Positions 54,401 to 63,499 of a stretch of DNA of 64,000 bases are shown here, in pieces. Each line of letters starts with the position of its first letter. Position 1 is the stretch's first letter. The notes beneath the pieces were generated by a model. The model searched no databases and was not told the origin of the DNA. It saw only the letters and a list, made by a program, of their open reading frames with translations. The stretch covers positions 6,272,101-6,336,100 of the forward strand of contig CM049319.1 in assembly GCA_026874595.1 (NCBI GenBank), given 5' to 3'. The DNA comes from Sipunculus nudus. Taxonomy: Eukaryota > Annelida > Sipuncula > Golfingiida > Sipunculidae. The translations under genes and the position numbers were made by a program.

Positions 54401-57400
54401 ATAATTAGACCATTAGAATTTTTTTTTCTTTTTTTTTAATAGACAGTTTTTATCGAGAACAACTTTAAATTACCTGAATGTTTATAAACACTACACCTGC
54501 GCTTTGTACTTGTCTTCTTGTATGTCATATGTTTATATATTTTCTGTCTTTGTATTTTTGTCTCTTGTATTTATATATGTATGGATGTATTTGTATTTGA
54601 ACAATAAATACTTGTTAAAAAAAAAAACAAAAAACAAAAAAAACTTGAATACTTGGATGCTTAAATTTTCTAATACAACTAGTGTTTGGACTCGTGTGTG
54701 ATTATTATCTCTTGTCCCCAATATTAGAAAAAAGATGTATCGCAATGGTCGATAACTCTCAGTTATCGGCGAAATTTGAATTACAACAGAATATTGTGTT
54801 CATGGCTTAAGTTGCGCGACATATGACATTTTTTTCTAGATTTTAACAAATATGGTTATCTCTTTCAATCAACTCAAGTCCAAATTTCTTAGAAGCAAGG
54901 GCAATGAGTGTGGTTTTAATTCTGTACCAATTAGCAGGTCTGTAATCATGAATAATCATATAGCTCTTTAATTAATTTAATTGAGGGAAACAAAATACAG
55001 CTGAAGTATCTTTCTTTGTCAATTTCCCTTATGGGACAAAACGTCGGTTGTTGACAGGGTAAGATACAGCAATACTGCCGAAACTGTGACGTGGAAATGA
55101 AACCATGACTCCCGGTCTGTCTCAAGGCCGGACTAAGCGGATATGAAAAGAGCGCCGATAATCAGCATGAAAATATCACCGACATACCCAGCCAAAAAGA
55201 TAATGCTAGCTTTGGATGCAGATTCTCCGCAAGAGGCTGGAAATAAATTTATAGTTGCACTAGATAATGGTGGGCCTACAAGGGAATGATATTGACTTGA
55301 GAATAGTTTCACAATTTGTTTCATTCCAGACGAAAGGTTTTCGATTGAGCGGCGTTTATCTGACAAATCGTCTGCAGTTTAGACGTGCGAAATCAGGTCT
55401 GCGGTGTTTATCTATTAATCAAACTGAATGCTTCACGCCCACCGTTCCATGTATTGATTAATACAGGACGGAAAAACGCCAGAGCACAATACTATTTTTC
55501 CTTTTTTACGATGCATCGAATCGGGACAGGTCCATGTGTATATTAAATAACATCTGGGCAATTGTCCTCGACAGAACTTAAATGTCACTGAGAGGTTTTT
55601 GTCATTTCGTCAGTTCTCCCGAGGCCTCCATGCTGATTCTGTTCATTACTGGCATGAGCTCCACTTCTCCTGTTTCTTCTCCAGGGCAATTTCTCCACGG
55701 CAGTAACTCAGGTTATGGCAGCAATAACGGCAATCCAATATATCCAAACAGTCAAAAATATATTAAAAACGTGTCAATTTACCACAATATTATATCGCAT
55801 TGATAAATAGACGATATTTTTAGGGGGATTGTCTATATCCGGTGGGTGCTCGGTGAGCATTATTTATTCATCTTAGCGTTCCATCTCCGTTGCATTTAAA
55901 TTTGTCTCTGGACACAGTATTTGACCTCGATGGCTCCCTGCTGAAGCTTTCTAGTGCAGTTTGACGCTAAAACATGGCACGTAAGTGCAGGGGCGGATCC
56001 ATGATTTATAAAATTTAGGAGTTATCCAAACTAGGAGGACATAAGTAAAAGGTCGCCAGGTCCTGAAACGGGGGTCACGGTCGCAATAAATGGCCTGAAA
56101 CCCTTATTAAATGTTGCGGCGGCTGAAAAGTTGGATTGGGGGTTTGGACCCCCTGGACCCTCTCCCTGGATCCGCTGAAGTCAGACATAAATTGATAAAA
56201 TTCTGAGGTGAAGAAGCCTTGTGTCTTCAGATTAATACAGTAACCCATCTGGGGAAACCTTAACTTCAAAGGAAATATCGACCAAACGATCCGCGCGGTC
56301 AAGATCGATTTTATATGGGTGACAGCTTCAGGTGACTTAAGCTTAGTTTTGAAATGGTGAGAATAAAATATCATTCAAGTCATGTGGAAAATAATCAGTA
56401 ATTCATAAGACTTAGTAGACAGTAGATCTTTTATCACATTGTCTGCTTGTCTTAAAGGAGTAAATCAATCTTCTCCCGCGGTATGAGCTCAGAAACAGGA
56501 AGTATAAATAATATGGTGGTTACTTGACATGATGTTTCCATGGATATCCGGAATCCAAGACTGAGTCGATAATACAGCGACAAAGGCGTATACACAAATA
56601 TCCTGGACTTTTTGTTTAATGTATGCTTCAACATATAGGCCTCGACAGTATGACCTCGCTCATTGTCTACATAATTTTTTTTTCGGAACAAAACTGACAC
56701 AAACAGGTTCCCAGCACAATGACAAATAAAAAAGACAGGGACTACTTAATGTAATGTCTAATGTATGGATTAAACATAATTGGTGTATTAGCAAACTGTC
56801 AGACATGGGCTGGTGTTCCTCGGTGTTATGACCCAGCAATGGGGATGATTGCCCACCCAGGGCCCGCAGGTGCGGTAGACACCGGGCCTGGGTGACACCA
56901 GGATACAAAATAAAAATGACAGGAAGCGAGTGCTTCCGCCCTGTCAAGTAGTCCCAAACCGAAATGGAAACTCTGCAGATGTACATACTTAGTATAACAA
57001 TTAGATAAGTGAGCATTTAAAAAATGGAGGCGGTTACCGCCAACAAAAAAAAAAATTAAAAATTAAAAAAAATGTCTCTTTAAAATATGACGCCCTCAGA
57101 CTCTCAGCAGAATGATCTGATGATGTGGCACCGGTGGTTACTTGTGATTGTTTTTGTGTGTCCTTACACAATGAGAGCAATGAGTTGTGCTTTTTCTTTG
57201 TAAGGTTAAGTGGACATTACTGTATCAGAGCAGTTTATTTTTCAGATATACATACGAAAATTACTTGTTTTGGGGGAATCACATTCATTTTAAGCAGTAT
57301 TGGTTTCCAGTTATCTTGAAATTTAAATATTGTCAACAGATAAAGCAAGACTGCTGTACCTGTTCTTATATTTGATAAGACAATAGTTAATAAATATGAC

Positions 57401-60400
57401 TCTTTTTGACTCTGCCTGAGAAAGTAAAAGTCGTACCCTCATAGACCCAGTCCGGCACTCCGTTGTAGATCTTGTTTTTCTTGCCGTCTTGGGTTATCAT
57501 CGTTGGGATGTGTTTTGGAGACATTTGGTAGTACAAGTTGTTGTGGAAAACGAAAGTCTGAAATAAAAGACGTCAGAATTTGATACGAGGGGGTGAAATT
57601 GTGATGAGAAAGACATTACTAATTGTTACGGAAAAAGAAACTCTGAAATGAAAGACCACTAGTTACGGAAAACTAAAGCCTGAAATGAAAGAAAACTGAT
57701 TTTTACGGAAACGAAACTCTAAAATAAAACACCTCTTGTTGTTGGAAAAAGATATTCTGAAACTAAAGACCAATAGTTGTTACGGAAAACGAAACTCTGA
57801 AATGAAAGACCACGCACTAGTTGTTACGGATAACGAAACGCTGAAATGAACGATATCACCAGTTGTGAAAGACCTGAATGAGACTTGTGCTTATTGATAT
57901 ACGTTAATAAACATATAATATCGCAGTATAAGCAAGATTTCAAGGTAATAAAAGCAAAGGACATCGCCACTATAAAGGCAAGATAAACGGTAGGTGTATT
58001 TTAAGCAGGTATATTATACACGCTTACGTCATGAAGGCCTGACTTTCAGTGTCATAATATTCCGAAAACACAGCACTCACAGTCTACAATATTTTGCATA
58101 CATGTTTCTGTGTACACTTTAAGACCTGACAAAGCTTCACACTGGGTACCAATCTACAGTAAATTACACCGGGTACCAATCTAAAGTAAATTACCAAGCA
58201 CACTTCCCGCCAGCAGAGCACTACTGAGACTTCAAGCTGTTAAAGTAATTGGCAAAACTGATTGAAAGGCAACACTTGCTGTGCTATAAGACTATTGCAG
58301 TCTCACAGGTACATAGCTTCTTGTTTTAAGGTTATTTCCTAGCCCAGCTGCCTCGTGAACGTTATTTGCTGTCCGAACGGGAAACAGCGTACCCTCCGGT
58401 GGAGAAGTGTACCTCCAACGGCTACTTACATTACTTCTAAAAAGTCACCGATTCACACACACGCTGCGTTTTTTATTTTGGGATTTTACTTTCTAATATA
58501 GAAAGAGTTCACAAATAAAATAGAAATTGATCATTTAGATAAAATATATATTAAATATTTTTTTTTTTGCGGAGCAGATACTTTTCATAATTTATAATTA
58601 TTCTTGCAAATAAATTTGTTAAACCAAGCTGTATATGAACTGTTGAATTTTTATATAGCTGTGAAACGTATATAAATTCCCACTAACATTCTGACCAAAT
58701 ATCTTTAAATTGGCCTGTAAGTTTCGGTCAAAAGAAAGAAAATCAGAATGAGAAACTATTTATGCAAATATCTTAATATTAATGGATTTTTCCCTGATAT
58801 TTTTTTTTCAGATCGAGCAGCAAAACAATGAAATCTTTTGGCAACTTGTTCCGAATAATTAATTTTAATAATTGTACTCACTCCCTGAAACACCTACCTC
58901 AAAAGAGCTTTTGATCCATTTTATATTGATATACACAGATCAACTGATAGACTGACAAAGAGAAGGGCAGATGAACATGGGTAAAAACATAACCATCGTT
59001 AAACGTCCTGCAGATGTTACACTCATTCAGTTCATTTATTATCACAAGAATATTTATGTAATGCATTAAAAGTACCTTAAGATAGAATTATACCTGTGGC
59101 AAAGAGGATTGACTCATTAAGAACATGTCTTCTAATTAGAATCACTGGTATATTACTTATTCTTGCGTAGTTTATGTGTTTCCTGATAGATGGCACTGAA
59201 ACAGCCCCTTCGCGAAAAAAAAAAAAAAAAAAATTTCTCAGGATTCACGGGGGGAAATGACCACTTAGGACACACTAGGCATCGTTTTCCACAGTTTCCA
59301 GACCAGTCACGGGTATATCTGAGGTTTGGCCAGAGAGGAGTTGCGTGACAGCGGAGTTGCGATGAACAGTATCAAAACCTTTACTAGAATCAACAAATAC
59401 ACCAAGTGCTATAAGTATCACCCGATCTTCCGATGTTTCATGATTTTGTAAATTAAAATAGTGAAAGAAGTGGTTGTTCGCTGCACTCGTTAGCCATGGC
59501 TTGCTTTTGTGAACATTCTTGGCCAAGTGCCAACCGCCTGATGGCGAAACCTAGTAAGCCGGCTAACCAAGATGTGGTTATTGTCAGGTTATATTAAGAT
59601 GTGACACCAATGATTTTATTTATTGCATAAATAACACACTTGAAAAATTCATTTCTGTAAGCTCTATGACATAGACAGAAAAAGGATGACATCGCCCTGG
59701 GCCTCATTTTGGCGTGTAAAATGCATTTTGCAAGTCCATTTTTTATTTTTTTTCAATAAATAACAATATATTATCCCAAAGGATTTCTGTATTGCATTTT
59801 AACCAACGTATATATTTCACTAATGTGTAACTGATTTTTTTCCTGCAAAAGCTCCATTATATAGTAAAAAGCTCCGTTATATGACAAAAAGCTCCATTAT
59901 ATAAATGAAATTTATCAACATTTATCTTCATTTATTGAATATTAGCTTATTATCACATATAAGAAGAGCTCAGAAGCTTTCATCGCGTTGAATGTTTTAT
60001 TAATCGCTGTCCTCTGCTAGAGACATTACCACATTTGGGAGATAATTAATTGTATCAGCAAAAATTGTGACAGAAAAGGGATGCTATTAGTCAGTGTATA
60101 CTAGGTGGCGCTGTATTCAAGAAGAAGACACTAACAACGGTTGAATATGTACTCCTTATAATAAAACCTCGAAAGGTCAGCGTCTTGCGCATGTTGGCAA
60201 AGTGCAAAGTTTTTATCAGATTTAAATACAGTATATGAAACGTAGACATTTCAATCTACATTTATCCAGCAATAATTAACGATGTTAAAAAAGACCCTAG
60301 AACATGTTTGGCCCTTATGGTTCACTGAAGTAAATAAAAAGCTGTATATCATAATGCAATAAACTAATTATAGTTGTAAATCAAAATATCGTAAAAATTC

Positions 60401-61581
60401 ACAGCTGTGATACAGTACCAATGTTGATTATTCAGTTTTACTGTTTATTGGTTTTTAAGTATCTCAAGGTGCTTTGAAATACCGCACTTGCCTGTCTTTT
60501 AATGAGAAGGTTTAAAACGATTCATTGTATTAAATAGTGTTCAGTATTAAAATCGAGATGGAAGTATTGACGTCTGTATCTGTCAAATTCCTACCCACGA
60601 ATGAGGGTAAGCGAAAAACTATATTAAAGTATGATACACTGTATTGACAGACGACACCATAAAGAAAATACGCTATAATAATAGTCAAAATATGATGAAA
60701 GTATACCAGTATTTATTATAATATCATTAACATTTTTATTCCAGTATTGTATGGTCTTATAAAATAAAAGGTATAAGGCTCGCCATACAGGGCCGTCCTG
60801 GTGATAAACTGTTCTGAGAGGTCAGTGTTCTTTATACTTACTAGTTGGTGACCAGTGTCTGACCAGCCGGCGTACTGCAGTGGTTGACCGGAATACTCTG
60901 CCGGCGAATGTTCAGCCGGAAACTTGATGATTCTCCTGACAACATACAAACATTAACGTTTTCATATATACATATCCCAATAAAACATTCGTTTTCTTTG
61001 CTCGATGATATAACTTCAAACATTACACTTAGCTTGTCAAGTTTCAAAAGGTGTTATGGTGAAAATGTTATGGTAATTACAGGCTTTTCTGTTATTTGAT
61101 ATTTTCTCGTGTCCTAACTAATAATTTTCCAGAAAAAAAATGTTTTAATGTGAATTCAGAGAGGAGGACATTAACTGATTATCCGAACTAGGTGAAGAGT
61201 ATTCACTTCAGATATTCAGATAAGGATAGTGTTTGTCAACCAAGTCTTCTAAATTAAATAATGTCTACTCTAAAATGAAATTGTTTTTATCAGTTAGGCA
61301 TGGTGCTCATTGTTACAATAGATACCATGGAAATAGTATGACAATAAAAAAGTATAGCTTTATGCCAATAGTAATCATTCTTTAATTTGTAAATTTGGTA
61401 AATAATTTTAAAATTTATCTTAGTTGAATAAATATAACTGAGAAACAAAAAAAAAAAAACAAACATTTGATCTGACAAGCAAAAGATGCAACTGGGTATG
61501 ACGTCTGTTGGTGGAATTAAGGAATATAGTCGGTTGTGATGCAAGAGAGGAGATATTTTAGATAACGTGCCTTAATTGTAA

Positions 61582-61648
<67 letters not shown>

Positions 61649-63499
61649 TTGGATATGGTTTTGACATTATAAATAACGTCAAATATTTGTAAATGTCAAT
61701 TGATGTAGGGATTTAATTGAAGCATGAAAATGTTTTCTATCCTGGAGAGAAAGATTGGTGATGTCACCACTCTGTAACTTTAGGTTTTCTCAATTTGAAA
61801 TAACAGAGAGAAAACCTCGTTTTTACCTGGAGGACGAGTCTGCATCGGCGTGATAGATGACGTATCTGGCGGTAAATGAATACCTGAAGACCTGCAGATA
61901 AGAAAACATATATCAGTCGGTAAATATTAAACCTAACTATGTGCATAATACTATTATTATGGGCGGTGGTGTAATGGTTTAAGGTGCCGGGCTCATGATC
62001 GAGAGGTCGTGAGTTCGATTCCTAGTCAGACCCCCACCGTGCCAAGACTCTTAGGCAAGGTCCCAACCTTAAGGGTGCCCCTGTCCACCCAGCAGTAGAA
62101 AGGGGTACCAGTATATACCGGGAAGGTAACCTGCGATGGAACAGCGTCCCGTCCAGGAGGAACTCCTAAGTCGCTTCACGCTACACAAACCGGGATAAGC
62201 TCAATAGCCATTATGCTCGGGTGTAAAAGCCCAACAGACATATGTGTCTAATACTAGCTTGTGTAAGGAAGACAATATCCCGTAAAAAGGTATCCTTCTT
62301 TAACAGCACCGATCAGAAAGTAACAGATTACAGGAAGAAAACTTGTTTCGAGACATTGTACAAATCAAGATGAGAAATTCTGTATAGAGTATATAGCAAT
62401 ACTTCAGATTGTTTTCTATTTCAGGTATAAAGCAATACCTTCAGAATACGAAGTTCATGATGAAAGAGACTAATATGTAATATTATAGAGGTTGCAGAGC
62501 CAGGAAGTGGCAGAAAGTAACATTTTAACAAAATGCCACAGCATCAATGCCAGACAAAAAGGTATGTATATTACATATTTGCATATCAAGCCCAATTTTT
62601 GGAAATGCAGTAATATGATTTTCCAAAATTATGTCGTTATCACGAAAAACAAATCTGAACAGAACAAGAAAGAAAAAAAAATATTTTGAAAAGTTAGACA
62701 TGAGCAATCCTGTGTTACACTATTAAAAAAAACCGACCATACACGAACAATGTGTTGTTCTCAGGTAAAATAAAAGTGAAATGTACGAGATCGTGCAGGA
62801 ATTATGTGATTGGCTCACCACCTGTGGCTAAAGTGCAAACAACAGTTAAGCCTCCCCAACAGGGAAGTGATGAGTTATGTCAGGATTCAGTGCAAAACCC
62901 CATCGACTTTTTCTGTTAGTGGTTGGGCTTGACATTAAGAATTATGTCTTTCGAGGTTTCTTATTTCTTTTGCTGTTTTATGTGTATTTTATGTAAAGGG
63001 ATAAATTCACGTATTAATTGGTATAATAATGTCTAATGATGGTGTAATCAGAAAATTTGGCCTTTGGTTTCGTATCCGTGGTTTCTTATTGAACATATTG
63101 ACACCGGAATTTCGAATTCATTTACAAATACATGGTGCACAATGAGAGAAAAATATACATTTGAAAAAAAAAAATCAGTGTCACCTAGTGTCTATTTTAT
63201 GAAACAAAGTAGACCCACTAATTTGTCTCTTGTATATAAGTGTAAATAATGTTATCATTTTATATATTAAGAATAAGAATAAGAATTAAAAAGTAAATCA
63301 AACCGTATAATGTGCCGATAATTTTTACCCGAGACTTTCACCGGAAGGTCGTGTCCACATACTGTTAAAGTCCATTGTAATATGCATGTATATAAATATT
63401 TTGATTTTTACACTATTTACCTACCTTCTCTATATCATATGCCAGTAAAACGTACTCCAGATCCTTGGAAACATAGAAGGTGTCTGTGTTGTAACGTCT
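37856..63499 (-). CDS. DPP4: Dipeptidyl peptidase 4-like serine peptidase (S9B), N-terminus outside window
   Basis: Twenty-one exons spliced by hand give one open frame of 696 residues and a TAG stop (joined length 2,091 nt; phases agree at all 20 junctions). Family S9B enzymes remove X-Pro/X-Ala dipeptides and are usually type II membrane glycoproteins. Beta-propeller part, residues about 1-430; alpha/beta-hydrolase part, about 430-696. Using partial numbering: R28 in VFRYS (DPP4 Arg125), E119-E120 in DWVYEEEVL (Glu205-206 clamp), Y467 in TYAGPG (Tyr547), S550 in GWSYGG (Ser630), WRYYDTIYTERYMG (Tyr662/666), D626 in HGTADDN (Asp708), H658 in YPDKRHGL (His740). Ser-Tyr547 and Asp-His spacings equal those of DPP4 (83 and 32). 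DPP6/DPP10 lack the Ser, so this should be catalytically active. About 95 N-terminal residues with the membrane anchor are missing past 64,000. It could equally be called FAP-like, since invertebrate members predate the DPP4/FAP split. Introns carry a LINE, a SINE and microsatellites. Confidence 0.93.
38918..38991 (-). CDS. DPP4: DPP4-like exon t (residues 627-651)
   Basis: DNVHFQHTAQLVKALTNADI then SFRMQ. Matches DNVHFqqsaqi.kAL. Acceptor ctttcag, donor cag|gtgaga. A long (AT)n tract lies about 66 nt upstream, in the preceding intron. Confidence 0.95.
39058..39119. repeat. (AT)n microsatellite
   Basis: About 31 TA units in the intron between exons s and t of the DPP4-like gene. Confidence 0.95.
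39553..39625 (-). CDS. DPP4: DPP4-like exon s (residues 603-626), catalytic Asp
   Basis: NANVSNKAQHFKGKQFMVIH then GTAD. D626 is the triad aspartate (HGTADDN is completed in the next exon). Confidence 0.96.
40029..40087 (-). CDS. DPP4: DPP4-like exon r (residues 583-602)
   Basis: DTIYTERYMGLLKDNPTGYD. Matches the YYDSVYTERYMGLP motif of DPP4, including the second substrate-pocket Tyr. Confidence 0.95.
40382..40815. repeat. Degenerate trinucleotide repeat (GAT/GTA/TAG)
   Basis: About 430 bp of imperfect gatgatgg, tagtagtag and gtagtag runs in the intron between exons q and r. No coding role seen. Confidence 0.8.
40925..41024 (-). CDS. DPP4: DPP4-like exon q (residues 550-582), catalytic serine
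   Basis: SYGGFVTAHAVANDTYAIPC then GIAVAPVTDWRYY. First codon (TCT) is the nucleophile Ser. Acceptor ctttacag, donor atg|gtaaat. Confidence 0.96.
41573..41616. repeat. (CT)n microsatellite
   Basis: About 22 CT units in the intron between exons p and q. Confidence 0.95.
43061..43115 (-). CDS. DPP4: DPP4-like exon p (residues 531-549)
   Basis: FLKKERFIDANRTAIWGW. Ends exactly after the Trp of GWSYGG, so the intron (phase 0) falls immediately before the nucleophile serine. A split of this motif between two exons is known for vertebrate DPP4. Confidence 0.95.
44169..44363 (-). CDS. DPP4: DPP4-like exon o (residues 466-530)
   Basis: YAGPGTRRVTHRFRLGWETH, LASSEHVVCVSVDGHGTSGR, then LGTVEVEDQLLAV. 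Carries the oxyanion Tyr (Y467) and the 'vDGrGsg.rG......lG..EveDQ' block, the best-conserved part of the fold. Confidence 0.96.
44771..44846 (-). CDS. DPP4: DPP4-like exon n (residues 441-465)
   Basis: TVTMELLLPPAWKEKSSKKY then PLLVHT. Matches 'm.LPp.Fd.skKYPLLv.vYaGP', start of the hydrolase domain. Acceptor gtgttgtag, donor cac|gtgagt. Confidence 0.92.
45234..45332 (-). CDS. DPP4: DPP4-like exon m (residues 408-440)
   Basis: AIILEDNQALRDLFPTKAMP then QRQFKDVQLANGF. Matches 'vLEdN..L...l......P'. The donor is taken as ttca|gtgggt because it alone keeps phase. An (AT)n tract starts only about 20 nt upstream of the acceptor, so little room is left for a normal branch-point region. Confidence 0.9.
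45350..45424. repeat. (AT)n microsatellite next to a splice acceptor
   Basis: About 35 AT units ending roughly 18-20 nt upstream (minus strand) of the exon m acceptor. Confidence 0.95.
46016..46194 (-). CDS. DPP4: DPP4-like exon l (residues 348-407), Cys-rich loop
   Basis: SIVLSWEDGLPQQPFCETCD, then LEPECKFVDATFSASARYYL and LSCLGPDIPSY. This is the conserved 'CLSC.l...C....s.sFS..a.yy.l.C.GPg.P.y' disulfide region. Confidence 0.94.
46617..46722 (-). repeat. Inverted copy of the TCAGC/(GTCC)n repeat head
   Basis: Minus strand reads tagcctagctgactgaaagt, then ctgagctatagtgatctc and gtcatcagtccggccctcc. Same arrangement as at 7,313 and 33,430, with less (GTCC)n. Intronic (between exons k and l). 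Confidence 0.55.
46940..46990 (-). CDS. DPP4: DPP4-like exon k (residues 331-347)
   Basis: A 51-nt exon: VYFFASRPEDTKKKHLY (first codon split), the 'vYf.s.......rhLY' motif. Acceptor gtttcag, donor cag|gtagag. Confidence 0.88.
47409..47497 (-). CDS. DPP4: DPP4-like exon j (residues 302-330)
   Basis: ITLGRRILQLTDGLLEVSSL then AAYNAEQGKV. Corresponds to 'IT.G.weV..i.a.d...g.vYf'. Acceptor ctgcag, donor aaagt|gtaagt. Confidence 0.87.
48166..48270 (-). CDS. DPP4: DPP4-like exon i (residues 267-301)
   Basis: RPPLFVKEPPGYLVVVPREV then RSYGYWKHIVLVATD. Matches '.p.F..dg..f..i......gy.Hi..v'. Phase 0 both sides. Confidence 0.9.
48645..48689 (-). CDS. DPP4: DPP4-like exon h (residues 252-266)
   Basis: A 45-nt exon: SLVEDMNGRKGWVTI. 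GWV is the conserved motif of this propeller strand. Acceptor ctgctgcag, donor ata|gtgagt. Confidence 0.88.
49628..49751 (-). CDS. DPP4: DPP4-like exon g (residues 210-251)
   Basis: REHYLTGVYWQNNTHLVVTW then LNRPQTRSYIMHCSALSGIC. Matches 'dhYl..v.W....v.v.WlnR.Qn.s....Cd'. Acceptor gtttcag, donor cag|gtatat. Confidence 0.92.
49876..51162. mobile_element. Intronic repeat with GCTTGCCGGAA ends and internal duplication
   Basis: Bounded by gcttgccggaa at the left and ttccggcaagc at the right (11-bp inverted ends). Inside, a module occurs at least twice: gatatggccgctaggaggcg (about 50,492) and gatatggctgctagggggcg (about 50,823). Each is followed by ttttt.gccatacctccaaa-type sequence and a gtctgtctgtttgtc tract. 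A short tcaaggtcaaggtcatc motif links it to the other (GTCC)n repeats. No transposase frame. Confidence 0.55.
51765..51877 (-). CDS. DPP4: DPP4-like exon f (residues 173-209)
   Basis: AGDPNDHVSPDVKLYVVQTY, completing YPKAGxxNP; then DTKRRLYPPPEFLS. Acceptor ttttttcag, donor cag|gtaagg. Confidence 0.92.
52159..52319 (-). CDS. DPP4: DPP4-like exon e (residues 119-172)
   Basis: Begins by completing EEEVLED, the Glu-Glu clamp. Continues KAHWWSTNSQFLCFANFNDT (DPP4 'alWWSPngtflAyaqFNDT') and ends LPYPK. The intron before it is 5.1 kb and hosts the LINE. Confidence 0.94.
53228..54157 (+). pseudogene. LINE ORF2 C-terminal fragment with zinc-knuckle motif
   Basis: About 309 codons open to a stop at 54,155. 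Features seen: FVWYNLHIKINGKVAFYKKW, then GIRYIQDL; AIPQKRRREIK; STKLRYFQYKILHRIPALNP, where the 'K.R..Q.kiLhri' pattern is typical of L1/Tx1 ORF2; and CTFCKEEKETLIHIFYDC (C-x2-C-x8-H-x4-C), the terminal zinc-binding motif. Endonuclease and reverse-transcriptase cores are absent, so it is not functional. The frame can be read from an ATG at 53,186, but the first 14 codons lie before the presumed insertion point and are host intron. The intact frame suggests a recent insertion. Confidence 0.82.
53228..54640 (+). mobile_element. 5'-truncated L1/Tx1-type LINE, antisense in a DPP4-like intron
   Basis: A 1.41-kb insertion ending in an A-rich tail (54,617-54,640). It is flanked by a 16-bp direct repeat with one mismatch: aaactggaatacttgg (53,212-53,227) and aaacttgaatacttgg (54,641-54,656). 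Contents: the C-terminal part of an ORF2-like protein, then an AT-rich 3' UTR. The 5' truncation, tail and target duplication fit target-primed reverse transcription. Confidence 0.82.
54657..57436. other. Intron between exons d and e, right part
   Basis: Short open frames only; no recognised exon or element. A (gga)-style low-complexity A-rich stretch occurs at 57,040-57,070. Confidence 0.4.
57437..57557 (-). CDS. DPP4: DPP4-like exon d (residues 79-118)
   Basis: TFVFHNNLYYQMSPKHIPTM ... KIYNGVPDWVYE. It is the 'NdiY' strand and the 'ynGi.DWVYEEE' entrance to the substrate clamp; the Glu pair is completed in the next exon. Its acceptor region (cttttatttcag) has been copied tandemly just upstream, at 57,621-57,867. 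Confidence 0.93.
57621..57867 (-). repeat. Degenerate tandem array (about 6 x 38-44 bp) copied from exon d acceptor
   Basis: Units such as ttgttacggaaaaagaaact|ctgaaatgaaagaccactag follow one another six times. On the minus strand each unit reads ctttcatttcag then agtttcgttttccgtaacaa. That closely resembles the true 3' splice site and start of exon d at 57,558 (cttttatttcag then actttcgttttccacaacaa). The units therefore carry multiple potential acceptors upstream of the real one, and most would run into TAG soon after. Confidence 0.8.
57868..60841. other. Intron between exons c and d
   Basis: Besides the reverse-transcriptase relic it holds small tandem duplications: accaatctacagtaaattac / accaatctaaagtaaattac at 58,148-58,193, and three copies of aaaagctccattatata at about 59,859-59,903. 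No gene. Confidence 0.5.
59275..59526 (-). pseudogene. Decayed non-LTR reverse transcriptase fragment
   Basis: 84-codon minus frame with ALGVFVDSSKGFDTVHRN, which matches the '.gvFlDlsKAFDtv.h' signature of LINE reverse transcriptases. SKPWLTSA precedes it. The rest is too diverged to place. About 40 bp at the right end of the matching DNA, around cttaggacacactaggcatc, resemble 27,727-27,760 (ccttaggacacacttggtat). Non-functional relic in a DPP4-like intron. Confidence 0.55.
60842..60935 (-). CDS. DPP4: DPP4-like exon c (residues 47-78)
   Basis: RIIKFPAEHSPAEYSGQPLQ then YAGWSDTGHQL, matching 'lqyagWsp.GhqLafv'. Acceptor gttgtcag, donor cta|gtaagt. Confidence 0.9.
61588..61650. repeat. (AT)n microsatellite
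   Basis: About 30 AT units in the intron between exons b and c... upstream side of exon c, intronic. Confidence 0.9.
61827..61891 (-). CDS. DPP4: DPP4-like exon b (residues 26-46)
   Basis: VFRYSFTARYVIYHADADSS. Holds the Arg equivalent to DPP4 Arg125 and the 'hSytA.Y.iYd' motif. Acceptor ctgcag, donor cag|gtaaaa. Confidence 0.88.
61961..62253 (+). mobile_element. tRNA-derived SINE
   Basis: Head gggcggtggtgtaatggttt with A-box-like tggtgtaatgg (61,967) and a clear B box gagttcgattcc (62,011-62,022), at tRNA-like spacing. It is followed by a body containing gtagaaaggggtaccagt, cctgcgatggaacagcgtcc and cgtccaggaggaactc. That gcgatgg...gcgtcccgtccagg block recurs in many invertebrate SINE bodies. 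Lies in the intron between exons a and b, opposite to the gene. The 3' end and target duplication are not sharply defined. Confidence 0.8.
63425..63499 (-). CDS. DPP4: DPP4-like exon a (residues 1-25 of the visible part)
   Basis: RRYNTDTFYVSKDLEYVLLA, then YDIEK. Acceptor cttttacag, donor aag|gtaggt, phase 0 at both ends. First propeller blade (DPP4 'ysiSpDgqfillEYn'). Confidence 0.85.
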
